Below, one piece after another: positions 1 to 5,827 of a stretch of 10,024 bases of DNA. Made by a program: the position numbers and the translations under genes. The stretch is from the NCBI GenBank assembly GCA_910587085.1, contig CAJUMC010000085.1, forward strand, positions 1 through 10,024. Direction: 5' to 3'. A model generated the notes under the pieces. It saw only the letters and a program-made list of their open reading frames with translations, did not search any database and was not told where the DNA came from. Position 1 is the stretch's first letter; the number at the start of each line of letters is the position of its first letter. This DNA is from an uncultured Lachnospiraceae bacterium. GTDB taxonomy: Bacteria > Bacillota > Clostridia > Lachnospirales > Lachnospiraceae.

Positions 1-20
1 ACTGAAACTATGTGGCTTTC

Positions 21-36
21 AGCCATTTTCATGGCT
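21..36 (-). other. short hairpin downstream of the TIGR04076-like gene
   Basis: Read on the minus strand, AGCCAT and ATGGCT form a perfect 6-bp stem closed by a GAAA (GNRA-type) tetraloop. It lies about 45 bases beyond the stop of the minus-strand gene at 82-417. No U-tract follows, so it is not a canonical intrinsic terminator. It may be an RNA 3' end structure or simply chance. Nothing else is recognisable in bases 1-81. Confidence 0.25.
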
Positions 37-81
37 GTGCCGTGAATAATCTAGGATAAAGAATACAATTGTAATTTGAAG

Positions 82-417
82 TTACTCATCTTTTGGTCTA
101 GGACCATTTGGCAGAGGTTTTCCATTTTCATCTCGGTTAATAGGAACTGCTTTAAGATGAAATTGTATACAGCCATCAGCACATGGTATGTTCATTTCAT
201 ATTTTTCCTTTTCACCTCTATATGTAAAATCACCACCACATCGGATAACTTCACACCATGTGTATACTTTTATCATTGTTTTAGGACACATTCCAGCAGG
301 ACATTCAAATGAAAAGACAAATTTATCTCCTTTTTCCAATCCAAGCCGACAGTGTCCTGCTTTTCCCTCTATTGCTGTTAATTCAAATTGCCAATCTTCA
401 GTACACCATTTTTGCAT
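82..417 (-). CDS. TIGR04076-like small cysteine-rich protein
   Basis: This is a 111-residue soluble protein with no signal peptide or membrane segment. The overall pattern is that of the TIGR04076 family: tryptophan near the N-terminus, a G-x-C followed by a GD-x-F segment (residues 21-33), P-x-G-x-CP (40-45), a C-x4-CGGD segment (55-63) and a C-x-DGC segment before a final F-x-L strand (79-87). Eight cysteines (5, 23, 39, 44, 55, 60, 79, 83) suggest metal binding or redox chemistry, but the family has no established function. The start is supported by GAGG eight bases upstream of the ATG. The gene is AT-rich, unlike the GC-rich operons to its right, which suggests different ancestry. Family assignment is from remembered motif layout, not a search. 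Confidence 0.7.
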   Translation of the reverse strand: MQKWCTEDWQFELTAIEGKAGHCRLGLEKGDKFVFSFECPAGMCPKTMIKVYTWCEVIRCGGDFTYRGEKEKYEMNIPCADGCIQFHLKAVPINRDENGKPLPNGPRPKDE

Positions 418-435
418 ACTAATAACCTCAAAATA

Positions 436-780
436 TTAATATAAATAATCTGCTCGAAAACCTCCAATTTGATACTGCATCTTACCTTGCTTTATCTCGC
501 AGTTTAGTTGATTCTCCGTATTTTTCTCGTTTTCAGCAGAAAACAAAAATCGTTGAGATGCCGTTCCCTCTTTATGCACACTTTCTGCTATAGCATCAAG
601 TTCATCCGAGCCAAACCTATAATACTCTTCTTCCGTTATTTCAAAATACCGCTCATACCATGCAATTCAAGCAACAAAATATACTAACATATATTTTTAA
701 TTTTGAGTTATAGCCGTAGAATAGTATTTTTCAGAACGAACTTTTTGAGCATCCGTGTCTATATACCTACAACCACCTCT
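436..780 (-). pseudogene. degenerate ORF of unknown family, interrupted by stops
   Basis: One minus-strand frame reads as plausible protein from about 780 to a TAA at 436-438, but is broken by a TAA at 697-699 and a TGA at 667-669. The 3' part (666-439, about 76 codons) is rich in E, Y and F, with a segment WYERYFEITEEEYYRFG, and looks like the C-terminal half of a small soluble protein. The 5' part reads GGCRYIDTDAQKVRSEKYYS. An ATG at 690 has no ribosome binding site and meets the TGA after seven codons. I do not recognise the family. The sequence is AT-rich like the neighbouring TIGR04076-like gene, which starts 18 bases after this frame's stop, so the two may once have been co-transcribed. 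Chance openness in AT-rich DNA remains possible. Confidence 0.35.
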
Positions 781-983
781 CACGTTTATAAAATTCCGAT
801 TTAGCGGTGGCTTTGCCCCAGCGCCCCGACCTCTCCCAAAGAACAGAAAGGAATGTTACGCAATAGGGCTTGAAAAGGCTTGATTTGATTGGCATACCCG
901 TAGCAAAAGTAACGCCCTTGCCGCCCGTCAGTTCCGCAAAGTCTGTACATGCAGATATTCTGCCGGCACTGCACTCCATCCTC
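770..983 (-). pseudogene. gene-free stretch with a possible relic of an ICE SNF2-type helicase
   Basis: No intact gene lies here. On the minus strand, bases 940-879 translate to FAELTGGKGVTFATGMPIKS. This closely resembles a conserved helicase block of the large SNF2-like helicase/methylase proteins carried by Clostridial conjugative elements, which as I remember it reads D-ELTGGKG-x-x-FATGTP-x-SNS. The relic departs from that block (GMP for GTP, IKSS for xSNS), and the reading frame then continues to a TAG at 767-769 with no recognisable helicase sequence. That frame is open into the J-domain gene only by coincidence. The stretch begins just after the J-domain stop, so it may mark an old insertion or deletion scar. 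Assignment is from memory of the motif and is tentative. Confidence 0.35.
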
Positions 984-1772
984 TCAGAACAGCCCGCAGC
1001 GGCACAGGCAGTTGCACAGCATCTGGAACAGCCACAGCCGGATGCAGAAGCCGCCCACGCTCGCCGCCGGCCTGCCGTAGCCGTAGCCCTCACCGAAATT
1101 CTGATACCAGTTTCCGCCGTACTGCAGCCGGTCAAGGTAATTGCAGTATTCGGTGTTGCCCGGCTCCAGCTCCACCGCCTGTCTGGCAAAGCTGAGCGCA
1201 TTGACTTTGTTTCCCGCTCCCTCATTTGCCACCGCAGAAAAAAAGTACCACCGAGCCGTCCGGTCGCGCACGCCTGCAAGTACATTTAAGGCCTCCGCAT
1301 AATGTCCGGCGTTAATATAGTTTCTGGCAGCCTGCATCTGTACGGTAGTCTCGTCAAAATCCTCGTTCACACGCTGCCCGCCCGCCGCGCCGAACGGACC
1401 GAAGCCCCCGAAGCCAAAGCCTCCGAAGCTGCCGTATCCGCCTCCCTGTCCGCCGTAGCTCTGCTGGCTTCCTCTGCCTCCCTGCTGCCCGTAGGCTCCC
1501 CGGCCGCCGTAGCCTCCCTGTCCGTACCCGCGGCTGCCGAACCCTTCCTGGCCGCCGCCGTATCCTCCGGAATACTCCCCGGAGCGCTCCTTCATCACCT
1601 GGTCGTAGGCCTGCTGCACCTGTTTGAATTTCTCCTCTGCCTGCGCCCGGTTCGGATTGTTGATATTGGCATCCGGATGATATTTCCGGCTCAGTGCTCT
1701 GTATGCTTTTTTAATTTCCTCCTCCGATGCGTCGCGCGCTACCCCGAGCACCTGATACGGATCAAAATACAT
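984..1772 (-). CDS. J-domain (DnaJ-like) co-chaperone with Gly/Tyr-rich and TPR-like regions
   Basis: A 262-residue protein. Residues 4-63 form a J domain with the HPD signature at 32-34, which in this family stimulates the ATPase of an Hsp70 partner. Residues 64-133 are low complexity (34 of 70 are Gly, the rest mainly Y, Q, F, S, R). Residues 138-220 look like TPR-type helical hairpins (NYINAGHYAEALNVL, then ALSFARQAVELEPGN). The C-terminus (240-262) is hydrophobic and carries five Cys. The zinc-finger and substrate-binding domains of true DnaJ are absent, so this is a class III J protein. I chose the ATG at 1772, 13 codons inside the longest frame, because AAGGGG lies upstream of it and the J domain begins there. 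It is the last gene of a three-gene operon, 72 bases after the DUF5685 gene. The Hsp70 partner is not in the window. Confidence 0.85.
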   Translation of the reverse strand: MYFDPYQVLGVARDASEEEIKKAYRALSRKYHPDANINNPNRAQAEEKFKQVQQAYDQVMKERSGEYSGGYGGGQEGFGSRGYGQGGYGGRGAYGQQGGRGSQQSYGGQGGGYGSFGGFGFGGFGPFGAAGGQRVNEDFDETTVQMQAARNYINAGHYAEALNVLAGVRDRTARWYFFSAVANEGAGNKVNALSFARQAVELEPGNTEYCNYLDRLQYGGNWYQNFGEGYGYGRPAASVGGFCIRLWLFQMLCNCLCRCGLF

Positions 1773-1844
1773 GGCTATACCCCTTGCCTGCCGCAGAGCT
1801 GCCTGCGGCATTGCTCCAATCTGAATTCTTTTTCGCCGGCTCCT

Positions 1845-2771
1845 TCACCGGCTCCGCCGCGGCCTTCCGTTCTTTCTTCTGCCGCGGATCAGCTCGTACT
1901 TCGTCCACACGCCGGAATAGATTACGTTTCTCAAAATCCCGGTCTCCTCCAGCAGAGGGAGCATCTCAAATTTTTTCGAGCAGTCCGCCATTGTCATCAC
2001 CAGCATCTGATGGCAGAACTCGTCGAAATCCGGCCGTCCGGCAACCGAGAGCAGCGGATTGAAGCTGCCCCGCTTTCTGTCCTTCTCAAGATCATCGTAG
2101 GCGTCCAGCAGATAAACAAATTTGCCGAGCGAAAAGCCTATATCCCAGAGAAGCTCCCGCCACTCGTCCTCCCGGACGGCAAAAATCTCCGCCGTCAGCC
2201 GCCCGAAGCAGTTCGCGGCGCTGTCGATATCGGCGTCCCCTGCCTTCGGCGCTGTCCGCAGCTGCTTTTCGGCACGCCGTTTCCAGCATTCGCCGCGGCA
2301 GGACTCCGCTTCCGCCTTAAGGCCGTGCTCCAGCCTGGACAGCGCGGCAAGCTCCCGCTCCATCGCGCGGCACTGCCTCGGATACCTGTCCCGTATTTCT
2401 TCATAACGGCTCTCCAACAGCCTTGCCAGAAGCCGCTGGCTGCGGGAATGTTCGTCCTCCCAGTTATCCATGCATTTATGGTAAGCAAGCGCCAGATTCA
2501 TATCCGCCGCGTACTCCGTCATTTCGTTCACCAGCGCCTCGTGCCTCCTGCCGCCGTTCGGCACGCAGCGCACCTGGATGCTCTGCGCGCCGCATTCGTA
2601 CAGCGAAGTCAGCAGTATCACAAGGAACGCCATATCATAGTTCAGAAGCGCCTGCCCGCGCCGGTCGTATTTTTTCTTCAGCACGCGGCACAGGCCGCAG
2701 TAATAGCCGTGAAATCTTTCATACTCCGGCCCGGAAAGCTCCGATTTATTGATTGTAATATAACCGAACAT
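1845..2771 (-). CDS. DUF5685 family protein
   Basis: A 308-residue, probably all-helical cytoplasmic protein of unknown function. Recognisable family features are the N-terminus MFGYITINK, a YYCGLC motif (Cys25, Cys28), an acidic helix YHKCMDNWEDE (residues 97-107), and a second acidic helix with DAYDDLEKD (223-231) followed by NPLL. The paired acidic helices with His98, Asp102, Asp106 and Asp223-Asp227 could bind metal, but this is inference. The length is about what I expect for the family. The ATG at 2771 is preceded by a GGGCGGGACGG stretch acting as ribosome binding site. It lies 21 bases downstream of the zinc-ribbon gene and upstream of the J-protein gene on the same strand, so the three are almost certainly co-transcribed. 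A long open frame on the opposite strand is a shadow. Confidence 0.8.
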   Translation of the reverse strand: MFGYITINKSELSGPEYERFHGYYCGLCRVLKKKYDRRGQALLNYDMAFLVILLTSLYECGAQSIQVRCVPNGGRRHEALVNEMTEYAADMNLALAYHKCMDNWEDEHSRSQRLLARLLESRYEEIRDRYPRQCRAMERELAALSRLEHGLKAEAESCRGECWKRRAEKQLRTAPKAGDADIDSAANCFGRLTAEIFAVREDEWRELLWDIGFSLGKFVYLLDAYDDLEKDRKRGSFNPLLSVAGRPDFDEFCHQMLVMTMADCSKKFEMLPLLEETGILRNVIYSGVWTKYELIRGRRKNGRPRRSR

Positions 2772-2792
2772 AATCCGTCCCGCCCCGCCCTG

Positions 2793-3188
2793 TCAGCTTT
2801 TTTTGATAAATTCCGTCGAACATTTCGGACAGCTGACGGCAATCCTGCCCTTTCCGCGCGGCACGCGTATTTTCTGCCTGCAGGACGGGCAGCGGTACAG
2901 ATGATGCGTCCGCCGGATCTGCGCATCGCGCTTCGCCGTCCGGAAAGAGCCGCGCGCCCGGGATGTCAGATTCAGATAACGCATGTTTTCCGCGTAACGC
3001 CGCTGGCGGTTCCGCGAAAATATCCGGAAATAGCTGTATGCCATCAATGCAACGGCCAGCACATATACAATGCCGAGCCTGGACAGCATGGACGCAAACA
3101 GCAGTATGACAACTATAATATTCAGGAATCTGGCGAGCTGGTCAACCCCGTATCTCCCCGCCATAAAGCGCTGAAACTTTTCTCTCAT
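2793..3188 (-). CDS. membrane protein with C-terminal zinc ribbon
   Basis: A 131-residue protein. Two hydrophobic helices (about residues 20-37 and 39-57) form a membrane hairpin. A basic linker (59-96) follows, then a C-terminal zinc ribbon with CPSC at 100-103 and CPKC at 120-123, the usual four-cysteine zinc site. The basic residues after helix 2 and before helix 1 suggest both ends face the cytoplasm, so the zinc ribbon would be cytoplasmic and could recruit a partner or RNA to the membrane. It is the first gene of the operon that continues with DUF5685 and the J protein. The start ATG has a weak GGGG upstream at suitable distance. A promoter candidate lies 55-86 bases before the start. 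No specific family name can be given. Confidence 0.8.
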   Translation of the reverse strand: MREKFQRFMAGRYGVDQLARFLNIIVVILLFASMLSRLGIVYVLAVALMAYSYFRIFSRNRQRRYAENMRYLNLTSRARGSFRTAKRDAQIRRTHHLYRCPSCRQKIRVPRGKGRIAVSCPKCSTEFIKKS

Positions 3189-3242
3189 AAATTATGCCCC
3201 ATTTCTGAAAAGTAAATTAGCATGACCATTCAGGAACCATAA

Positions 3243-3274
3243 ATTATACTAATTCTCCGGGTGCATAATGTCAA
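3243..3274 (-). promoter_or_regulatory. candidate promoter of the zinc-ribbon/DUF5685/J-protein operon
   Basis: On the minus strand there is a perfect -35 TTGACA (3269-3274) and a perfect -10 TATAAT (3243-3248). The spacer is 20 bases, longer than the 16-18 usual for sigma-A, so the two boxes may not work as a pair. The -10 could act with a weaker -35. It sits in the AT-rich gap between the MATE gene's stop and the operon, the only sizeable non-coding space upstream. I saw no intrinsic terminator for the MATE gene in this gap. Confidence 0.5.
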
Positions 3275-3311
3275 TTAAGCAATCAGAAAGAAAAATTAAA
3301 TTATCATAAAG

Positions 3312-4694
3312 TCACAGGCCGTGCGGCCGGGCAGCATACTGAAGTTCCACCCGGCGAATTATGACAAACCAGGAAATACAGAGCAGCACGGCCGCGGAAA
3401 CCCAGGCGAGCGGCCCGGCCAGGCAGACCCCGGTAAAGCCGAGCAGGCCCGGCAGCACAAGCGCCGCCGCGCACCGCACGACAAGCTCCGTCACTCCTCC
3501 CATCAGCGGCATAAAGCTGTGCCCGATCCCCTGCAGCGCATTCCGGTAAATAAAAATAACAAAAAGAAAAGGGAAAAACGCAGCGCTGATCTTGAGATAC
3601 TGCCGCGACGCGGCAATGATTTCCCCTGCCTGCGCCGCATCCTCCGCTTTGATAAACAGACGCGTCAGCGGGCTTCCGAACAGCGTCATGACAAGCATGC
3701 CGAACACGGCGAAGCAGAGCGTCAGAAACGTCGCCTGCCGCACTCCTTTTTTAATGCGGTCAATGCGCGCCGCGCCGAGATTCTGGCCCGCATAGTTTGC
3801 CATCGTCACCCCGAATGTGCCGGCCGGCTGGCTGACCAGCTGCTCCACCTTGGATGCCGCGGTGTACGCTGCAATTTTTTCCTCCCCGAACAGATTCAGC
3901 GCGCCCTGGAGCACAATGACCCCGATTGCCGTAATAGAAAACTGAAAGGCCATCGGCAGCCCGATCCCAAGATGCTTCAGCGCCAGTCGGCCATCCCAGG
4001 CAAAATCCTTCCGCGACAGATGAAGAATTGGGAATTTCTTCCTTATAAAGGCAAAACAGAGAACTCCGGATACTCCCTGCGACAGCACGGTTGCAAGTGC
4101 CGCGCCGCGCACGCCCATCCCAAACTGCGTAATAAACAGAAGATCCAGACCGATATTCAGCATGGAAGAAATCATCAGGAAGTACAGGGGCGTTCTGCTG
4201 TCGCCGAGTGCGCGCAGGATACAGGCGAGCACGTTGTAGAGCACGGTCGTAAAAATACCTGCAAAAATCGTTGCAATATACTGCCAGGACTGCGCGATCA
4301 CGCTGTCCGGCGTGTTGATCAGGCGCAGCAGCGGCTTCGCAAAAGCCAGCGAGAGCAGCGTAATCAGGATGGTTACGCCGACGCTCAGGATCGTGATAAT
4401 GCCCACGCAGTGCCGCATGCCTTCCTCGTCCCTCGCCCCGAAACGCTGCGCAACCAGCACGGCAAAGCCGCTCGTCAGCCCCGTCACAAACCCCAGGACA
4501 AGGAACGACAGCGGGCCGGTCAGCCCCACCGCCGCCAGCGCCCTCGCGTCGATAAACTGCCCGACAATAATTGTGTCAACCATATTGTACAGCTGTTGGA
4601 ATATATTTCCAATCAGGAGTGGAATGGAAAAATACAGGATCAGCCGGGTCGGGCTGCCGACTGTCATATCCTTCACCCGCTTTGTTTCTGTCAT
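3312..4694 (-). CDS. MATE family multidrug/toxin efflux transporter
   Basis: A 460-residue polytopic inner-membrane transporter with about 12 hydrophobic helices, the size normal for the MATE family. The N-terminal half opens with the typical LILYFSIPLLIGNIFQQLYN and VDTIIVGQF segments. The second MatE repeat begins near ALKHLGIGLPMAFQFSITAIG, and QPAGTFGVTMANYAGQNLGA matches the conserved loop of the second repeat. The family exports cationic drugs or metabolites with Na+ or H+. The substrate here is unknown. The ATG at 4694 was chosen over an upstream in-frame ATG at 4775 because AAAGGA precedes it, the sequence from MTETKRVKDMTVGSP is the typical N-terminus, and the upstream ATG overlaps the -10 box of the gene's own promoter. 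It follows pflA on the same strand but is separately promoted. Confidence 0.93.
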   Translation of the reverse strand: MTETKRVKDMTVGSPTRLILYFSIPLLIGNIFQQLYNMVDTIIVGQFIDARALAAVGLTGPLSFLVLGFVTGLTSGFAVLVAQRFGARDEEGMRHCVGIITILSVGVTILITLLSLAFAKPLLRLINTPDSVIAQSWQYIATIFAGIFTTVLYNVLACILRALGDSRTPLYFLMISSMLNIGLDLLFITQFGMGVRGAALATVLSQGVSGVLCFAFIRKKFPILHLSRKDFAWDGRLALKHLGIGLPMAFQFSITAIGVIVLQGALNLFGEEKIAAYTAASKVEQLVSQPAGTFGVTMANYAGQNLGAARIDRIKKGVRQATFLTLCFAVFGMLVMTLFGSPLTRLFIKAEDAAQAGEIIAASRQYLKISAAFFPFLFVIFIYRNALQGIGHSFMPLMGGVTELVVRCAAALVLPGLLGFTGVCLAGPLAWVSAAVLLCISWFVIIRRVELQYAARPHGL

Positions 4695-4774
4695 AACAAT
4701 GCCGTCCTTTCTGCGATAGAAAAAGTATTCGCTCCCATGTGTTCTTATGTCTTTTCCACGGAAGCCGATTACCA

Positions 4775-4803
4775 ATCATAGCAGCCCGGACGGCATATTT
4801 CAA
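4775..4803 (-). promoter_or_regulatory. sigma-A promoter of the MATE gene
   Basis: On the minus strand, -35 TTGAAA (4798-4803), a 17-base spacer ending in TGC (extended -10), and -10 TATGAT (4775-4780). Transcription would begin near 4768, giving an mRNA leader of about 74 bases before the ATG at 4694. The promoter starts only 9 bases past the pflA stop, so some read-through from pflA is likely. No operator-like palindrome was seen around it. Confidence 0.75.
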
Positions 4804-4812
4804 TGGCTAATT

Positions 4813-5553
4813 TTATTTTCTTTTGTAGTATCCAAGAATCTGCTTCGCGTTTTCGATGCGCTCCTGCGTCGGCGGAACAGCGTCTGCATACGGGTACGGA
4901 ATGCCCAGAAGATCCCACTTGTGAACGCCGAAGGTGTGGTACGGGAGCACCTCGATGCGCTCCACATTGCGGAGAGTATCAAGAAACGCAGAAAGCCCGG
5001 CAAGCTGCCCGTCATCGTCGCTCGTGCCGGGTCCTCCAGACACAAGCACATGGCGTATCCAGACCGGCTTGCCGGTTTCGGACAGATAGCGCGCGCAATC
5101 TAGGATATTTGCATTGGTATGGCCCGTCAGCGCAATATGGGCGTCCTCCCGGATATCCTTAATGTCCAGCAGCACAAGATCCGTGCATGCCATCAGCTCC
5201 CGGAATTTACCGAAAAACGGTTCCCCGCGCGTAAACGGCTGGGCCGAGGTGTCCAGGCAGGTATGGATGCCGCGCTGCTTTGCTTTGCGGAACAGCTCCA
5301 GGAGGAAATCCATCTGCACCAGAGGCTCGCCTCCGCTGGCCGTGATGCCGCCCTCGTCTCCCCAGTAGCTGCGGTAGCGCTCCGCCCGGTCGAGCAGCTC
5401 GTCCGCCGTATACTGCGCGCCTTTCTCCAGCTCCCAGGTATCCGGATTGTGGCAGAACCGGCAGCGCATCCGGCAGCCGGTGAAAAAAATAAGAAACCGT
5501 ATGCCCGGCCCGTCCACAGAACCAAAGCTTTCCAGCGAATGAATATAGCCCAT
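4813..5553 (-). CDS. pflA: pyruvate formate-lyase activating enzyme (radical SAM)
   Basis: A 246-residue cytoplasmic radical SAM enzyme, the normal length for PFL-activase. The CX3CX2C motif that holds the 4Fe-4S cluster is at Cys27, Cys31, Cys34, within TGCRMRCRFCHNPDTW, the classical activase sequence. The SAM-binding SGGEP is at 73-77, and LLDIKD and the C-terminal LPYHTFGVHKW segment are also typical. It reductively cleaves S-adenosylmethionine to a 5'-deoxyadenosyl radical that abstracts hydrogen from the PflB glycine, switching the lyase on under anoxia. Start ATG has AGGGAG six bases upstream. It lies 274 bases downstream of pflB on the same strand, with no promoter or terminator I can see between them, so it is probably co-transcribed. 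The spacer holds the 47-bp repeats. Confidence 0.96.
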   Translation of the reverse strand: MGYIHSLESFGSVDGPGIRFLIFFTGCRMRCRFCHNPDTWELEKGAQYTADELLDRAERYRSYWGDEGGITASGGEPLVQMDFLLELFRKAKQRGIHTCLDTSAQPFTRGEPFFGKFRELMACTDLVLLDIKDIREDAHIALTGHTNANILDCARYLSETGKPVWIRHVLVSGGPGTSDDDGQLAGLSAFLDTLRNVERIEVLPYHTFGVHKWDLLGIPYPYADAVPPTQERIENAKQILGYYKRK

Positions 5554-5639
5554 GCCGTTCTCCCTTCTTCCCGGTCAGCCCAATGCCACGCCGCACAGCA
5601 GCATCCCCGGGCATTTCCTTCCTTCAGCTGTACACTCCT

Positions 5640-5827
5640 GCATTCGGGCAGTGTTCCAAAGGCCGGCGCCGGATACTTCCCCTCCTGCATTCAGGCAGTG
5701 TTTCACAGACCGGCGCCGGATGCTTCCCCACCTGCATTCAGGCAGTGTTTCACAGACCGGCGCCGGATGCTTCCCCACCTGCATTCAGGCGGTGTTTCAC
5801 AAGCCGGCACCGGATATTTTCGCTCTT
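5640..5827 (-). repeat. four tandem 47-bp repeats in the pflB-pflA spacer
   Basis: Four head-to-tail units of exactly 47 bp (5640-5686, 5687-5733, 5734-5780, 5781-5827), beginning directly after the pflB stop codon. Units 2 and 3 are identical. By hand count, unit 1 differs from them at 6 positions and unit 4 at 10. Units 1-3 each contain the perfect palindrome CCGGCGCCGG (5663-5672, 5710-5719, 5757-5766). Unit 4 has one change in it. A length of 47 is not a multiple of 3, so the array is not a coding repeat. Because it is transcribed with the operon, it may set spacing, RNA processing or relative pflA expression, but this is inference. The remaining 86 bases to pflA (5554-5639) hold only its ribosome binding site. 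Confidence 0.95.

Noticed and set aside
1..32. Start of a minus-strand gene reading MKMAESHIVS off the window edge
   Set aside because: Only ten codons are visible, no ribosome binding site precedes the ATG, and the ATG falls inside a hairpin. It cannot be supported without the flanking sequence.
667..669. In-frame TGA as a selenocysteine codon
   Set aside because: There is a second in-frame stop (TAA) 10 codons upstream, no ribosome binding site and no obvious SECIS hairpin after the TGA. A decayed gene is simpler.
1302..3215. A 637-codon open frame on the plus strand
   Set aside because: It lies antisense to three recognisable minus-strand genes, its translation is low-complexity and Ala/Pro/Arg-rich, and it has no family resemblance. 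It is a shadow of GC-rich coding sequence.
4695..4775. N-terminal extension of the MATE protein
   Set aside because: The upstream ATG overlaps the gene's -10 box, so it would not be on the mRNA. The internal ATG at 4694 has a proper ribosome binding site.
3321..4781. A 486-codon open frame on the plus strand
   Set aside because: Antisense to the MATE transporter. The translation is rich in R, Q, H and P with no membrane or domain pattern.
5640..5827. CRISPR array
   Set aside because: The 47-bp units are directly adjacent with no spacers, and there are no cas genes in the window. The same applies to the 18-bp array at 8630-8685.
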